Shown here one piece after another: positions 55,938 to 64,000 of a stretch of 64,000 nt of DNA. Each line of letters opens with the position of its first letter. Within the stretch, counting starts at the first letter, position 1. The notes below the pieces were generated by a model. The model worked only from the letters and a program-made list of their open reading frames with translations, searched no databases and was not told where the DNA came from. The stretch covers positions 62,001 through 126,000 of the forward strand of contig NZ_JAFBEX010000012.1 of the NCBI RefSeq assembly GCF_016908975.1, read 5' to 3'. Origin of the DNA: Neobacillus cucumis. GTDB taxonomy: Bacteria; Bacillota; Bacilli; Bacillales; Cytobacillaceae. The position numbers and the translations under genes are program-made.

Positions 55938-56846
55938 TTGCGGCGGTCTTTAAAGTGGTTAGCGGTTGCAACGACAATCGCAATGATCTTTATTTTAATC
56001 GGCGGTGCCTTGGTAACAAAGACAGGATCTGGAATGGGATGCGGAAGGTCTTGGCCGTTATGTAACGGCAGCTTTGTTCCCTCGGAAATAACTCCAAAAT
56101 TGGTCATCGAGCTAGCCCATCGGCTTGTCTCAGGTGTCGGTGGTATTATGGTGCTAGCCTTATCCGTTTGGTCTTGGATAGCAATAGGTCATATTAGAGA
56201 AACAAAATTTCTATCCTTACTCTCATTTTTCTTTTTACTGTTACAAGGATTAATTGGAGCAGCCGCGGTCATTTGGGGTCAATCAAGTTTTGTCCTCGCC
56301 CTGCATTTTGGAATTTCACTTATCTCCTTTGCAGCTGTTTTTTTACTTACGCTGCTAATATTTGAGGTTGATAAGAAATTTGATGCTGAAAAACTCTACA
56401 TTGATAAACGGATGGGATTTCATATTGTTGGGGTTTCTATCTACAGTTACTTAGTTATTTATTCAGGTGCATTAGTCCGCCATATGAAAGCAAGCCTTGT
56501 CTGTCTCGATTGGCCTTTCTGTTCAAGTGACAAATTGTCCTTGCCAGCAGATATTTACCAATGGGTGCAAATGGGGCATCGTGCGGCAGCTGGGTTAATT
56601 TTTATCTGGATAGCTTATATTTTTTACCTTGCAGCACGTTATTATAGACAAGAGAAGGTAATTTATTGGGGATGGATGATTGCTTTCATCTTAGTCACCT
56701 TACAAGTGATTGCGGGTGCTTTGATTATTTTTAGTTTGTTAAACCTTTACATAGCTCTTCTGCATGCTTTTTTTATTACCTGTTTGTTTGGAGTATTAAG
56801 TTATTTTCTCCTTTTGTATTCAAGATCGCGACGAAATCACCATTAA
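55938..56846 (+). CDS. ctaA: Heme A synthase (CtaA)
   Basis: Membrane monooxygenase that turns heme O into heme A for the cytochrome oxidase. The product is about 302 residues with eight membrane helices. Characteristic parts: [32 protein letters not shown] (Cys pair), [29 protein letters not shown], and [13 protein letters not shown] with further Cys pair, then [14 protein letters not shown] choose the TTG at 55938 after AAGAGGT; the GTG at 55929 overlaps that site. Terminated by a clear hairpin. Confidence 0.93.
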   Translation: MRRSLKWLAVATTIAMIFILIGGALVTKTGSGMGCGRSWPLCNGSFVPSEITPKLVIELAHRLVSGVGGIMVLALSVWSWIAIGHIRETKFLSLLSFFFLLLQGLIGAAAVIWGQSSFVLALHFGISLISFAAVFLLTLLIFEVDKKFDAEKLYIDKRMGFHIVGVSIYSYLVIYSGALVRHMKASLVCLDWPFCSSDKLSLPADIYQWVQMGHRAAAGLIFIWIAYIFYLAARYYRQEKVIYWGWMIAFILVTLQVIAGALIIFSLLNLYIALLHAFFITCLFGVLSYFLLLYSRSRRNHH

Positions 56847-56877
56847 AAAAGTTACCGGTATCCCGGTAACTTTTTTT
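56845..56877 (+). terminator. Terminator of ctaA
   Basis: GTTACCGG / CCGGTAAC 8-bp stem with TATC loop, flanked by A6 and T7. Confidence 0.95.
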
Positions 56878-56884
56878 ATTCTTT

Positions 56885-57129
56885 AGCTGTGTTAAAACTG
56901 AATGTTGATTTCCGCTACAGGCGCTCAGCAAACCCGCGGGCGTGCCGGGGAGCCTCCTCGACGCAGAAGCGTCTGCGGGGTCTCCCCAGCCCCGTACTCC
57001 CGCAGGATATTGAAATTCTTCCTCGAATCCGCCCACGCACGAAGAAAATGCGATAGCATTTTAGAGGAGTCGAGCGCCTTCCGTTTCAATCAACATTGTT
57101 ACAAAACAACAATTGCCTTTAATACAGCT
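56885..57129. repeat. Terminal-inverted-repeat dispersed element, copy 2
   Basis: 245-bp element with ends AGCTGTGTTA and TAATACAGCT, one position different from copy 1 at each tip. The interior follows copy 1 almost base for base, including TTTCCGCTACAGGCGCTCAG and CCGCCCACGCACGAAG. It abuts the 3' end of pyc (stop at 57136). Sits between ctaA and pyc. Confidence 0.8.
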
Positions 57130-57135
57130 AAATCT

Positions 57136-60100
57136 TTACGCTCTTGTTAGTTCAAGTAAAAGATCTCCTGTAAGAATGGAGTCTCCGCTTTTTACGTATA
57201 AATCTTTTACAACACCAGAAAATGGAGCTTGAACGGTTGTTTCCATTTTCATTGCTTCGGTAATCAGCAAATGATCCCCTCGTTCTACTTTCTCTCCTTT
57301 TTCCACTAAAACTTTAATAACAGTTCCCGGCATCGTAGCAGAAAGATGCTCTTCGTTTTTGGGGTCACCCTTTAATCTTGATACAACCGTCGCTTTAATA
57401 CTATCATCTTTAATTGATACCTCACGCGGCTGGCCATTTAGCTCAAAATAAACGACTCTTGTACCATCTGCCTGCGGCTGACCGATTGAAACAAGCTTAA
57501 CAATTAACGTTTTACCTTTTTCAATTTCTACCTCAATTTCCTCACCAAGCCTCATTCCATATAGGAATGTTGGTGTATCTAGCATCGAGATATTTCCATA
57601 CCGTTCAACAGCCTTAACATAATCTAAAAATACCTTTGGATAGAGCGCATAGGATAAGATCTCAAAATCTGTTACCTGTCTGCCAAGTTCCCCATACAAT
57701 TCTTCTCTAAGCTTGTCAAAATCTACTTCTTCCAGAAGTTCTCCAGGGCGAACCTCCAAAGGCTTTTTGCCTTTTAGAATCACTTTTTGAAGCTCTTCTG
57801 GGAAACCTCCATATGGCTGTCCTAAAGACCCTTCAAATAATTCAACAACAGAGTCAGGGAAATCCAGACTATTTCCTTTTAATAAAACATCTTCTTCCGT
57901 TAGTTCATTTTGAACCATAAACAAGGCCATATCCCCAACAACTTTTGAAGAAGGCGTTACCTTGACAATGTCCCCAAACATTTTATTTACTCGGGAGTAC
58001 ATGGTTTTAACATCATCCCACTTTTCGCCAAGCCCAACAGCTTTCGCCTGCTGTTGTAAATTGCTATATTGACCACCTGGCATTTCATGCTGGTACACTT
58101 CTGAATGAGGAGAAACCATTCCACTTTCAAAATCATGATAGTATTTCCGAACATCTTCCCAGTAATAGGATAGCTTCTCTACCCCATCAATATTTACAGT
58201 TGGTTTTCTCTTATTTCCATCTAGCGCATAGAATAAGGAATTCGCACTTGGCTGCGATGTTAAACCTGCCATCGTACTTAGAGCTGTATCAACGATATCG
58301 ACTCCGCCTTCAATGGCACGTGCATAAGTGTAAATTCCATTTCCACTCGTATCATGTGTATGAAGATGGATTGGAATATCAACCGCTTCTTTTAATTCGG
58401 ATACTAAGCGATAGGCCGCTTCTGGTTTTAAAAGACCAGCCATATCCTTTATCGCTAGAATGTGTGCACCTTGCTGCTCGAGCTCTTTTGCCAATGTACG
58501 GTAATAATTGAGATTATACTTGGCTCTAGATGGATCTAGAATATCACCAGTATAACAAATAGCTGCCTCAGCAATTTTTCCAGATTGACGGACTGCATCG
58601 ATAGCAACTTCCATGCCTTTTACCCAATTTAGACTGTCAAAAATCCGGAAGACATCAATGCCAGCAGCAGCAGATTGATGAATAAATTCACGAATTAAGT
58701 TATCTGGATAATTCTTATAGCCAACAGCATTTGCACCACGTAACAGCATTTGAAATAAAACGTTAGGGATCTTTTCACGGAGAGCTAACAAACGGTCCCA
58801 TGGGTCCTCCTTTAAGAACCTGTAGGCAACATCGAATGTTGCTCCGCCCCACATCTCAAACGAAAATAAATCAGGTAATAATTTTGCTGTTTCCTCTGCA
58901 ATATGATAAATATCTGTAGTCCTCATTCTAGTCGCTAATAATGACTGATGGGCATCCCTGAAAGTAGTATCTGTTAATAACACTTGCTGTTGATTTTTGA
59001 TCCATTGAACCAGACCATCAGGTCCAAACTTATCTAAAATTTGTTTAGTTCCATCTTGATAAGGCACATCATATTTTAACGTTGGAATTCTTGGTTTTGA
59101 AAAGACGGGTCTCTTCTTTTTTTCAATGCCAGGAAATCCATTTACAGTTACTGTTCCAATATAACTTAATAGCTTTGTTCCTCTATCCTTACTTACAGGG
59201 AAAATAAATAATTCTGGTGTATTATCAATAAACGAAGTATCATATTCACCATTTCTAAACTTTTCGTGTTTTACAACGTTTTCCAGAAACGGAATATTCG
59301 TTTTAATCCCTCTAATCCTGAATTCCTGTAAATTCCGAACCATTTTAGCAGCGGCTTGCTCAAAAGTTAATGCCCACGTTGATAGTTTAACAAGCAGTGA
59401 ATCGTAATAAGGGGTAATCACAGCTCCTTGAAAACCATTCCCGGCATCAAGACGAACCCCAAATCCACCACCAGAACGATAAGCCATTATTTTTCCGGTA
59501 TCAGGCATAAAATTGTTTAGCGGGTCTTCAGTTGTAACCCTTGATTGGATAGCAAAACCGTTCAACTGAATTTTCTCTTGGACAGGTATTCCAATAATTG
59601 GACCATGCAATTCGTGGCCTTCAGATACTAAAATTTGTGACTGAACAATATCAATTCCAGTTACTAATTCAGTAATTGTATGTTCCACCTGTACTCTTGG
59701 ATTTACCTCAATGAAATAAAATTGATTATTGGCAACAAGGAATTCTACTGTACCTGCATTTAAATACTGGACATTACTCATTAATTTTACGGCTGCTTGA
59801 CAAATCTCTTGACGTAACTCTTCCGAGATGGACACACTTGGAGCCACCTCAACCACCTTTTGATGACGTCTTTGGACAGAACAATCGCGATCATAGAGAT
59901 GAATGATATTACCATGATGGTCACCAATGATTTGGACTTCTATATGCTTAGGATTTTCAATTAATTTTTCAAGATATACTTCATCATTTCCAAAAGCTGC
60001 TTTTGCTTCTGACTTTGCTCGTTCAAATGCTTCTTTCACTTCATCAGCGCTTTTTACAATTCTCATCCCACGTCCGCCTCCGCCTAGTGAGGCTTTAATG

Positions 60101-60579
60101 ATAATTGGAAATCCATGAAGAGCTGCAAATTCTTCCACGTCATGAACATTATGAACAGGACCATTACTTCCTGGAATCACAGGAATATTGGCAAGTTCCG
60201 CCTGTTTTCTTGCTTTCACCTTGTCCCCGAACATATCCAAATGGGTTGAAGTAGGTCCGATAAAGATAATCCCTTCTTCTTCACATCGTTTGGCAAAATG
60301 GATGTTTTCTGAGAGAAACCCATAGCCAGGATGAATGGCATTCACACCGCTTTTTTTAGCAATGTCAATAATACCGTCAATATCTAAATAGGCGTCAATT
60401 GGCTTTTTCCCTTCTCCTACTAAGTATGCCTCATCTGCTTTGTATCGATGATAGGCACCTGAATCTTCTTTCGAATAAATGGCAACAGTCCGAATATTCA
60501 GTTCAGTACAAGCACGAAAAACCCGTATCGCAATCTCTCCACGATTAGCGACCAAAACTTTATTTATCTGTCTAATCAC
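57136..60579 (-). CDS. pyc: Pyruvate carboxylase
   Basis: Biotin enzyme that makes oxaloacetate from pyruvate, bicarbonate and ATP, replenishing the citric acid cycle. The product is about 1147 residues, the usual length. Order: biotin carboxylase (KVLVANRGEIAIRVFRACTE; KASLGGGGRGMRIV), carboxyltransferase from about residue 530 (LLTDTTFRDAHQSLLATRMR; LHTHDTSGNGIYTYARA), PYC-OADA domain, and C-terminal biotin carrier (ITEAMKMETTVQAP). Start GTG at 60579, with GAGGTG before it; the longer frame to 60627 overlaps the ftsW terminator side. Nearly identical layout to B. subtilis PycA. Confidence 0.97.
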   Translation of the reverse strand: MIRQINKVLVANRGEIAIRVFRACTELNIRTVAIYSKEDSGAYHRYKADEAYLVGEGKKPIDAYLDIDGIIDIAKKSGVNAIHPGYGFLSENIHFAKRCEEEGIIFIGPTSTHLDMFGDKVKARKQAELANIPVIPGSNGPVHNVHDVEEFAALHGFPIIIKASLGGGGRGMRIVKSADEVKEAFERAKSEAKAAFGNDEVYLEKLIENPKHIEVQIIGDHHGNIIHLYDRDCSVQRRHQKVVEVAPSVSISEELRQEICQAAVKLMSNVQYLNAGTVEFLVANNQFYFIEVNPRVQVEHTITELVTGIDIVQSQILVSEGHELHGPIIGIPVQEKIQLNGFAIQSRVTTEDPLNNFMPDTGKIMAYRSGGGFGVRLDAGNGFQGAVITPYYDSLLVKLSTWALTFEQAAAKMVRNLQEFRIRGIKTNIPFLENVVKHEKFRNGEYDTSFIDNTPELFIFPVSKDRGTKLLSYIGTVTVNGFPGIEKKKRPVFSKPRIPTLKYDVPYQDGTKQILDKFGPDGLVQWIKNQQQVLLTDTTFRDAHQSLLATRMRTTDIYHIAEETAKLLPDLFSFEMWGGATFDVAYRFLKEDPWDRLLALREKIPNVLFQMLLRGANAVGYKNYPDNLIREFIHQSAAAGIDVFRIFDSLNWVKGMEVAIDAVRQSGKIAEAAICYTGDILDPSRAKYNLNYYRTLAKELEQQGAHILAIKDMAGLLKPEAAYRLVSELKEAVDIPIHLHTHDTSGNGIYTYARAIEGGVDIVDTALSTMAGLTSQPSANSLFYALDGNKRKPTVNIDGVEKLSYYWEDVRKYYHDFESGMVSPHSEVYQHEMPGGQYSNLQQQAKAVGLGEKWDDVKTMYSRVNKMFGDIVKVTPSSKVVGDMALFMVQNELTEEDVLLKGNSLDFPDSVVELFEGSLGQPYGGFPEELQKVILKGKKPLEVRPGELLEEVDFDKLREELYGELGRQVTDFEILSYALYPKVFLDYVKAVERYGNISMLDTPTFLYGMRLGEEIEVEIEKGKTLIVKLVSIGQPQADGTRVVYFELNGQPREVSIKDDSIKATVVSRLKGDPKNEEHLSATMPGTVIKVLVEKGEKVERGDHLLITEAMKMETTVQAPFSGVVKDLYVKSGDSILTGDLLLELTRA

Positions 60580-60607
60580 GTAAAACACCTCGTATTCTAT
60601 GTATTTT

Positions 60608-60639
60608 AAAAACGCAAGGGAAATCATTCCCTGCGTTTT
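60608..60639 (-). terminator. Terminator after ftsW
   Basis: AACGCAGGGAAT / ATTTCCCTTGCGTTTTT hairpin (one bulge) 3 bases after the ftsW stop on the minus strand. Confidence 0.85.
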
Positions 60640-60641
60640 CT

Positions 60642-61850
60642 TTAAAGATAATAAACCTTTCCATCTTCAGTCTTCCGCTTTCTGTCAACTTGTCCCTGTT
60701 TGTTTTTATACTTACTCTCAAATTTTACAAACATCGACACATTTACAAGAATCCCTGTGGCTCCAGCAAGCATTAATAATGATGATCCTCCATAGCTGAT
60801 GAATGGTAGTGGTACACCTGTCAGCGGAATCACTCCAGATACCCCTGCTAAGTTAATAAAAGTTTGAATACCAATCATACTAGAAATACCAAACGCTAAT
60901 AAGCTTCCAAACGGATCTTTACATTTCATACCAATGTGTATTCCCCGTAAAACAATATAGGCTAGGAGGAGAATAACAAAACCTACCCCCCAAATTCCTA
61001 ATTCTTCAGCAATAATAGCCATAATAAAATCTGTGTGGGACTCTGGCAAATAGCCTAGCTTTTGAATACTTTTCCCCAATCCAAGCCCGTTTACTCCTCC
61101 GGATCCAATCGCAATATAGGAGTTGGCCAGATGAAAGCCGGCATCCTGAACATATTTTTCATCAAATGGATTACTCATTACTTCAAATCGGCTCATTTGC
61201 TCTTTTGAAAATATCTTCCCCCATGAAACTAGAACTAGCGGCAGAAGAACTATTAGAGCCATCAGTACTAATTTCCAGATAGTTTTAAAGTTCATTCCAG
61301 AAGCAATAATAATGGTTCCACCAATTGCAGCGATAATTGCTGCGGTTCCAAAGTCCGGCTGTGCAGCAATAAGGACGCAGACGATAAATAAATAGACTAA
61401 TGGTGGAAGAACTCCCTTATTAAATTGGTTAATATACGGTTGTTTTTTCGCATAAACCGAAGCTAAATAAATAATCACTGCGAGTTTTACAAATTCAGCT
61501 GGCTGAAAAAGAAAGGATCCGAGTTGATACCAGCTTTGGGCATTGTTCTTAACTTGTCCAAAAACAAAGAGACCAAGTAGGGAACCAATGGAAGCCATAA
61601 CCATTGGGGCCTGAAACCCTTTCGTATAGTTCATTACTTTATATGGAACAAGTGCTGTAAATATAAAAATAACAGCAAATATTAACAAAAATACTTTTTG
61701 CCTTTGATAGAAAAAGTCACTACTTACTTGATACCTTTGAACAGCGTATGCCATGCTGGCACTATAAATCATGACTAGCCCAAACGCGCACAAAAGAATA
61801 ATGGCAATAATCAAGGTATAATCATATGATTTTAATATTTTTTTCAGCAT
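60642..61850 (-). CDS. ftsW: FtsW, SEDS-family division peptidoglycan polymerase
   Basis: Polytopic SEDS polymerase that works with PBP2B at the septum. It has 402 residues and ten helices. Family motifs: CAFGLVMIYSASMAYAVQRYQ, QSWYQLGSFLFQPAEFVKLAVII, GSGGVNGLGLGKSIQKLGYLPESHTDFIMAIIAEELGI in pieces with the catalytic Asp in SHTDF, and LPFISYGGSSL. Position next to pyc is the usual Bacillus location of ftsW (ylaO). SpoVE at 15935 is its sporulation paralogue. Confidence 0.95.
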   Translation of the reverse strand: MLKKILKSYDYTLIIAIILLCAFGLVMIYSASMAYAVQRYQVSSDFFYQRQKVFLLIFAVIFIFTALVPYKVMNYTKGFQAPMVMASIGSLLGLFVFGQVKNNAQSWYQLGSFLFQPAEFVKLAVIIYLASVYAKKQPYINQFNKGVLPPLVYLFIVCVLIAAQPDFGTAAIIAAIGGTIIIASGMNFKTIWKLVLMALIVLLPLVLVSWGKIFSKEQMSRFEVMSNPFDEKYVQDAGFHLANSYIAIGSGGVNGLGLGKSIQKLGYLPESHTDFIMAIIAEELGIWGVGFVILLLAYIVLRGIHIGMKCKDPFGSLLAFGISSMIGIQTFINLAGVSGVIPLTGVPLPFISYGGSSLLMLAGATGILVNVSMFVKFESKYKNKQGQVDRKRKTEDGKVYYL

Positions 61851-61967
61851 TTAAGACGTCCTCATTTTCAAAAATAGATAATATACCTAATTATAATAGA
61901 AAACCTAGTATATTACTTGAGGGAATTCTTATTTGTTACAAGATTTTAATAAAGAGATTGATATAAT

Positions 61968-62003
61968 AAAAAACCCAAACATTACGTTGTATTGTTTGAG
62001 TTA
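61968..62003 (-). terminator. Terminator after ylaN
   Basis: AACTCAAACA / TGTTTGGGTT stem (G-U allowed) followed by U-run on the minus strand. Confidence 0.8.
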
Positions 62004-62011
62004 TTTAATGA

Positions 62012-62296
62012 TTATTTTTTTAAGGATGCATCGTGAAGAGCAGATAATTCTCTCTCTAGTTGATCTAGAATTGCTTTTCCATCCTTAGCATCTATTAAGC
62101 CTAATCGTACAGCAAAGTCTATTTCTCTTGAAAGACCAAACATTTGTGTATCCAATACCTCTTCATAAAGAGGACATTGAGGCATCGTGAGATTGTCCAT
62201 TTGCACTTTGATAAGCTTTAAAATTTTTTCAGCGTCAGCCTGAAGTAAGGCATAGGCTTTTTCATGGTGATTCACGATCATTTCAGACGCCAACAT
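62012..62296 (-). CDS. ylaN: YlaN, UPF0358-family protein
   Basis: Small helical protein of about 94 residues. Conserved core [51 protein letters not shown] in segments is near-invariant in Bacilli. YlaN is reported to bind and modulate the iron regulator Fur. The start is the ATG at 62296 after GGGGGG; upstream codons to 62356 lie before that ribosome site. Terminated by its own hairpin. Confidence 0.95.
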   Translation of the reverse strand: MLASEMIVNHHEKAYALLQADAEKILKLIKVQMDNLTMPQCPLYEEVLDTQMFGLSREIDFAVRLGLIDAKDGKAILDQLERELSALHDASLKK

Positions 62297-62491
62297 TGAT
62301 CCCCCCATTTCAGAGCGATAATTCAACTTATCTATAAATTTTACCGTTAACCCCACAAAATTGCAAGAAAAATCAAGGATATTAACAAAAGGAGTTATAC
62401 TTACTTATGACAACCACATTAAAAAAAGATATACTTAAGAAGAGTATTAACTATTATTTTAAACGCAGGTTAGACTTGAGGGGGATGGATG

Positions 62492-62989
62492 ATGGAAAAT
62501 ATTTTGACCATATCTGGAAATGTAAAATACACCATAACTCTTGATCCGAGTGTGTGGATTTTTGATGACCGCCGAGTTGATTTAACCACTTACTTTACAA
62601 ACAAAGTGGAAACAACAAATGCTAATGAGGCCTATACAAAAGCTGTCTCTAAACACTGGGATCGTGAAATAATGGAAGGGGCAATCTTTCCCCCAACATT
62701 AAAGACCGAAAGAAAATTCGAAAAAGAAAAAGTACTAACTGGTACTTTCGGCATTCCATTTAAACCATTCATATTAAATGCGGAGCCTGCTCCTGATGCA
62801 AAATATTTGGTGGTTCATACGTCAACAGATGAAATAGAATATCCACTTGAAACCGCCTATCATTTTATCTTAGGCTATTCAAAAAATGGAAAACCACTAT
62901 CAATTGACGGACCAGTACATATTTATTTTGGTGATGGCTCAAATCAGCAAAATCCGATAAAAAATATTATCGGCTTTACCATCAAGTGA
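62492..62989 (+). CDS. ylaL: YlaL-like conserved protein
   Basis: Small soluble protein of about 165 residues with no known activity. MENILTISGNVKYTITLDPSVWIFDDRRVDLTTYF opens like B. subtilis YlaL, and HFILGYSKNGKPLSIDGPVHIYFGDGSN lies near the end. I start at the second of two adjacent ATGs, seven bases after GAGGGGG; the first would be four bases after. Plus strand, convergent with ylaK. Confidence 0.85.
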   Translation: MENILTISGNVKYTITLDPSVWIFDDRRVDLTTYFTNKVETTNANEAYTKAVSKHWDREIMEGAIFPPTLKTERKFEKEKVLTGTFGIPFKPFILNAEPAPDAKYLVVHTSTDEIEYPLETAYHFILGYSKNGKPLSIDGPVHIYFGDGSNQQNPIKNIIGFTIK

Positions 62990-62993
62990 CATT

Positions 62994-63021
62994 AGCGGGT
63001 GCCCAGTTGGCACCCGCTTTT
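62994..63021. terminator. Bidirectional terminator between ylaL and ylaK
   Basis: GCGGGTGCC CAGTT GGCACCCGC stem, followed by TTTT on the plus strand; sits between convergent genes. Confidence 0.9.
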
Positions 63022-63073
63022 AGATTTTAGTTTTAGCCCATCCGTTCTTCACATGTGCTTTTAACTTCTGTTC

Positions 63074-64000
63074 CTACAACAAATCAGCAGCCAATCTTGC
63101 CAATCCTGACCGTTCTCCTTTTAACAACTTAACATGTCCGGAAATTTCCTGATCTTTAAACCTCTCAACTACAAATGTTAATCCATTGTTATAAGCATCA
63201 AGGTATGGATGATCAATCTGTTCTGGATCCCCCATCAAAACTATTTTACTCCCTTCCCCTACCCTTGTTAAAATGGTTTTCACTTCATGCTTGGTTAAGT
63301 TTTGCGCTTCATCTATAATGATAAATTGCTTTGGTAAACTTCTTCCACGGATATACGTTAATGCTTCCACCTCGATTGACCCCATTCCCGCTAAAATGGC
63401 ATCAAGCTCACCCGGTTTTTTCGTATTAAAAAGGTATTCCAAGTTATCATAAATTGGCTGCATCCATGGTCTGAGTTTTTCTTGTTTTTCACCAGGCAAA
63501 AATCCGAGATCCTTGCCAACCGGCACAATTGGTCTTGCCACTAAAAGCTTTTTGTACTCTCTAAAATCTTCTGTTTGCATTAAGCCAGATGCCAGTGCAA
63601 GCAGTGTTTTTCCTGTCCCTGCTTTTCCGGTTAATGTAACGAGCGGGATATCTTTACGTAACAACAATTCGATTGCCATCGTTTGCTGTACATTTCTAGA
63701 GTGTATTCCCCACACATGCTCCTGATTTAATGTTAACTTCTTTACTTTTTTACTAGTTTTGTCAACCATCCCGATTGCTGAAGCTGAACTGCCCAGTATA
63801 TCCTTCATAATGAGAAATTGATTCGGATAAAACGGATGGTTAGCAACCTCAGAAAGTGACAACTCTCCTTTTTCGTAAAACCGTCCTAACATTTCGATTG
63901 GGAGGAGTAATTCAAAAAAACCTGTATAAATATGTTCCACTTCGACAACCCGGTCGTTTAAGAAATCCTCCGCTGCAAGTCCAATTGCATCTGCTTTTAC
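63074..64000 (-). CDS. ylaK: PhoH-family PIN-ATPase, C-terminal part (gene runs off the window)
   Basis: ATPase of the PhoH family. About 309 residues are visible; the frame is open to the window edge, so the N-terminal part (in B. subtilis YlaK a PIN-type nuclease domain) is missing here. Walker A: TLTGKAGTGKTLLALA; Walker B: FIIIDEAQNLTKHEV; sensor IVLMGDPEQIDHPYLD; arginine finger region RGRSLPKQF. The linker VWGIHSRNVQQTMAIELLL is usual for the family. The GTG at 63940 is not the true start because the frame continues upstream. Confidence 0.93.
   Translation of the reverse strand, partial: VKADAIGLAAEDFLNDRVVEVEHIYTGFFELLLPIEMLGRFYEKGELSLSEVANHPFYPNQFLIMKDILGSSASAIGMVDKTSKKVKKLTLNQEHVWGIHSRNVQQTMAIELLLRKDIPLVTLTGKAGTGKTLLALASGLMQTEDFREYKKLLVARPIVPVGKDLGFLPGEKQEKLRPWMQPIYDNLEYLFNTKKPGELDAILAGMGSIEVEALTYIRGRSLPKQFIIIDEAQNLTKHEVKTILTRVGEGSKIVLMGDPEQIDHPYLDAYNNGLTFVVERFKDQEISGHVKLLKGERSGLARLAADLL

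Overview
This is chromosomal DNA from a low-GC, endospore-forming member of the Bacillaceae, probably Bacillus or a close relative such as Neobacillus or Mesobacillus. The evidence is the spoIIGA-sigE-sigG cluster, spoVD and spoVE in the division/cell-wall (dcw) cluster, bacillithiol synthesis (bshC), a caa3 oxidase, a T-box leader and a gene order very close to the Bacillus subtilis ylm/dcw/ylb/cta/yla stretch. No prophage, insertion sequence, CRISPR array, tRNA or rRNA gene was seen. Most genes lie on the minus strand, so the transcriptional order runs from high to low coordinates.

Layout. 1-945: start of ileS with its isoleucine T-box. 999-4999: divIVA-ylmH-ylmG-sepF-ylmE-ylmD-ylmC, the septum-associated cluster. 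5175-7872: sigG, sigE and spoIIGA, the two compartment-specific sporulation sigma factors and the pro-sigma-E protease. 8174-28000: the dcw cluster, read as mraZ-rsmH-ftsL-pbpB-spoVD-murE-(MurF-like fragment)-mraY-murD-spoVE-murG-murB-divIB-ylxW-ylxX-sbp-ftsA-ftsZ. 28146-34426: bshC, a DUF3397 membrane protein, a PanE-like reductase and a three-gene biotin-dependent acyl-CoA carboxylase unit. 34662-48642: the ylb region (ylbP, ylbO, rpmF, ylbN, tmcAL/ylbM, ylbL, ylbK, ylbJ, coaD, rsmD, ylbG, ylbF, ylbE, ylbD, a thioesterase, ylbC, ylbB, a YugN-like gene). 48736-56846: cytochrome caa3 oxidase and heme A genes (ctaM, ctaG, ctaF, ctaE, ctaD, ctaC, ctaB, divergent ctaA). 57136-64000: pyruvate carboxylase, ftsW, ylaN, ylaL and the truncated ylaK.

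How the genes fit together. The dcw genes make lipid II from UDP-MurNAc (MurE, MurD, MraY, MurG, MurB), polymerise and cross-link it (PBP2B, SpoVD, SpoVE, FtsW) and build the division ring (FtsZ, FtsA, SepF, DivIB, FtsL, DivIVA). At sporulation a probable Spo0A-type promoter would fire spoIIGA-sigE; SpoIIGA processes pro-sigma-E, and a probable forespore promoter fires sigG. CtaA and CtaB make heme A for the CtaC-F oxidase.

The non-genic DNA holds the most unusual material. There is a three-copy family of elements ending in inverted copies of about GGCTGTGTTA. About nine 52-bp units form a tandem array, each unit holding a TGTCCGAAT/ATTCGGACA palindrome. A four-hairpin structured RNA candidate ends in a strong terminator beside rsmD (ylbH). 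Three contiguous 10-bp direct repeats before mraZ look like MraZ boxes. An isolated Mur-ligase N-terminal domain gene sits between murE and mraY. All calls come from reading the sequence and recalled family knowledge; no database search was run.
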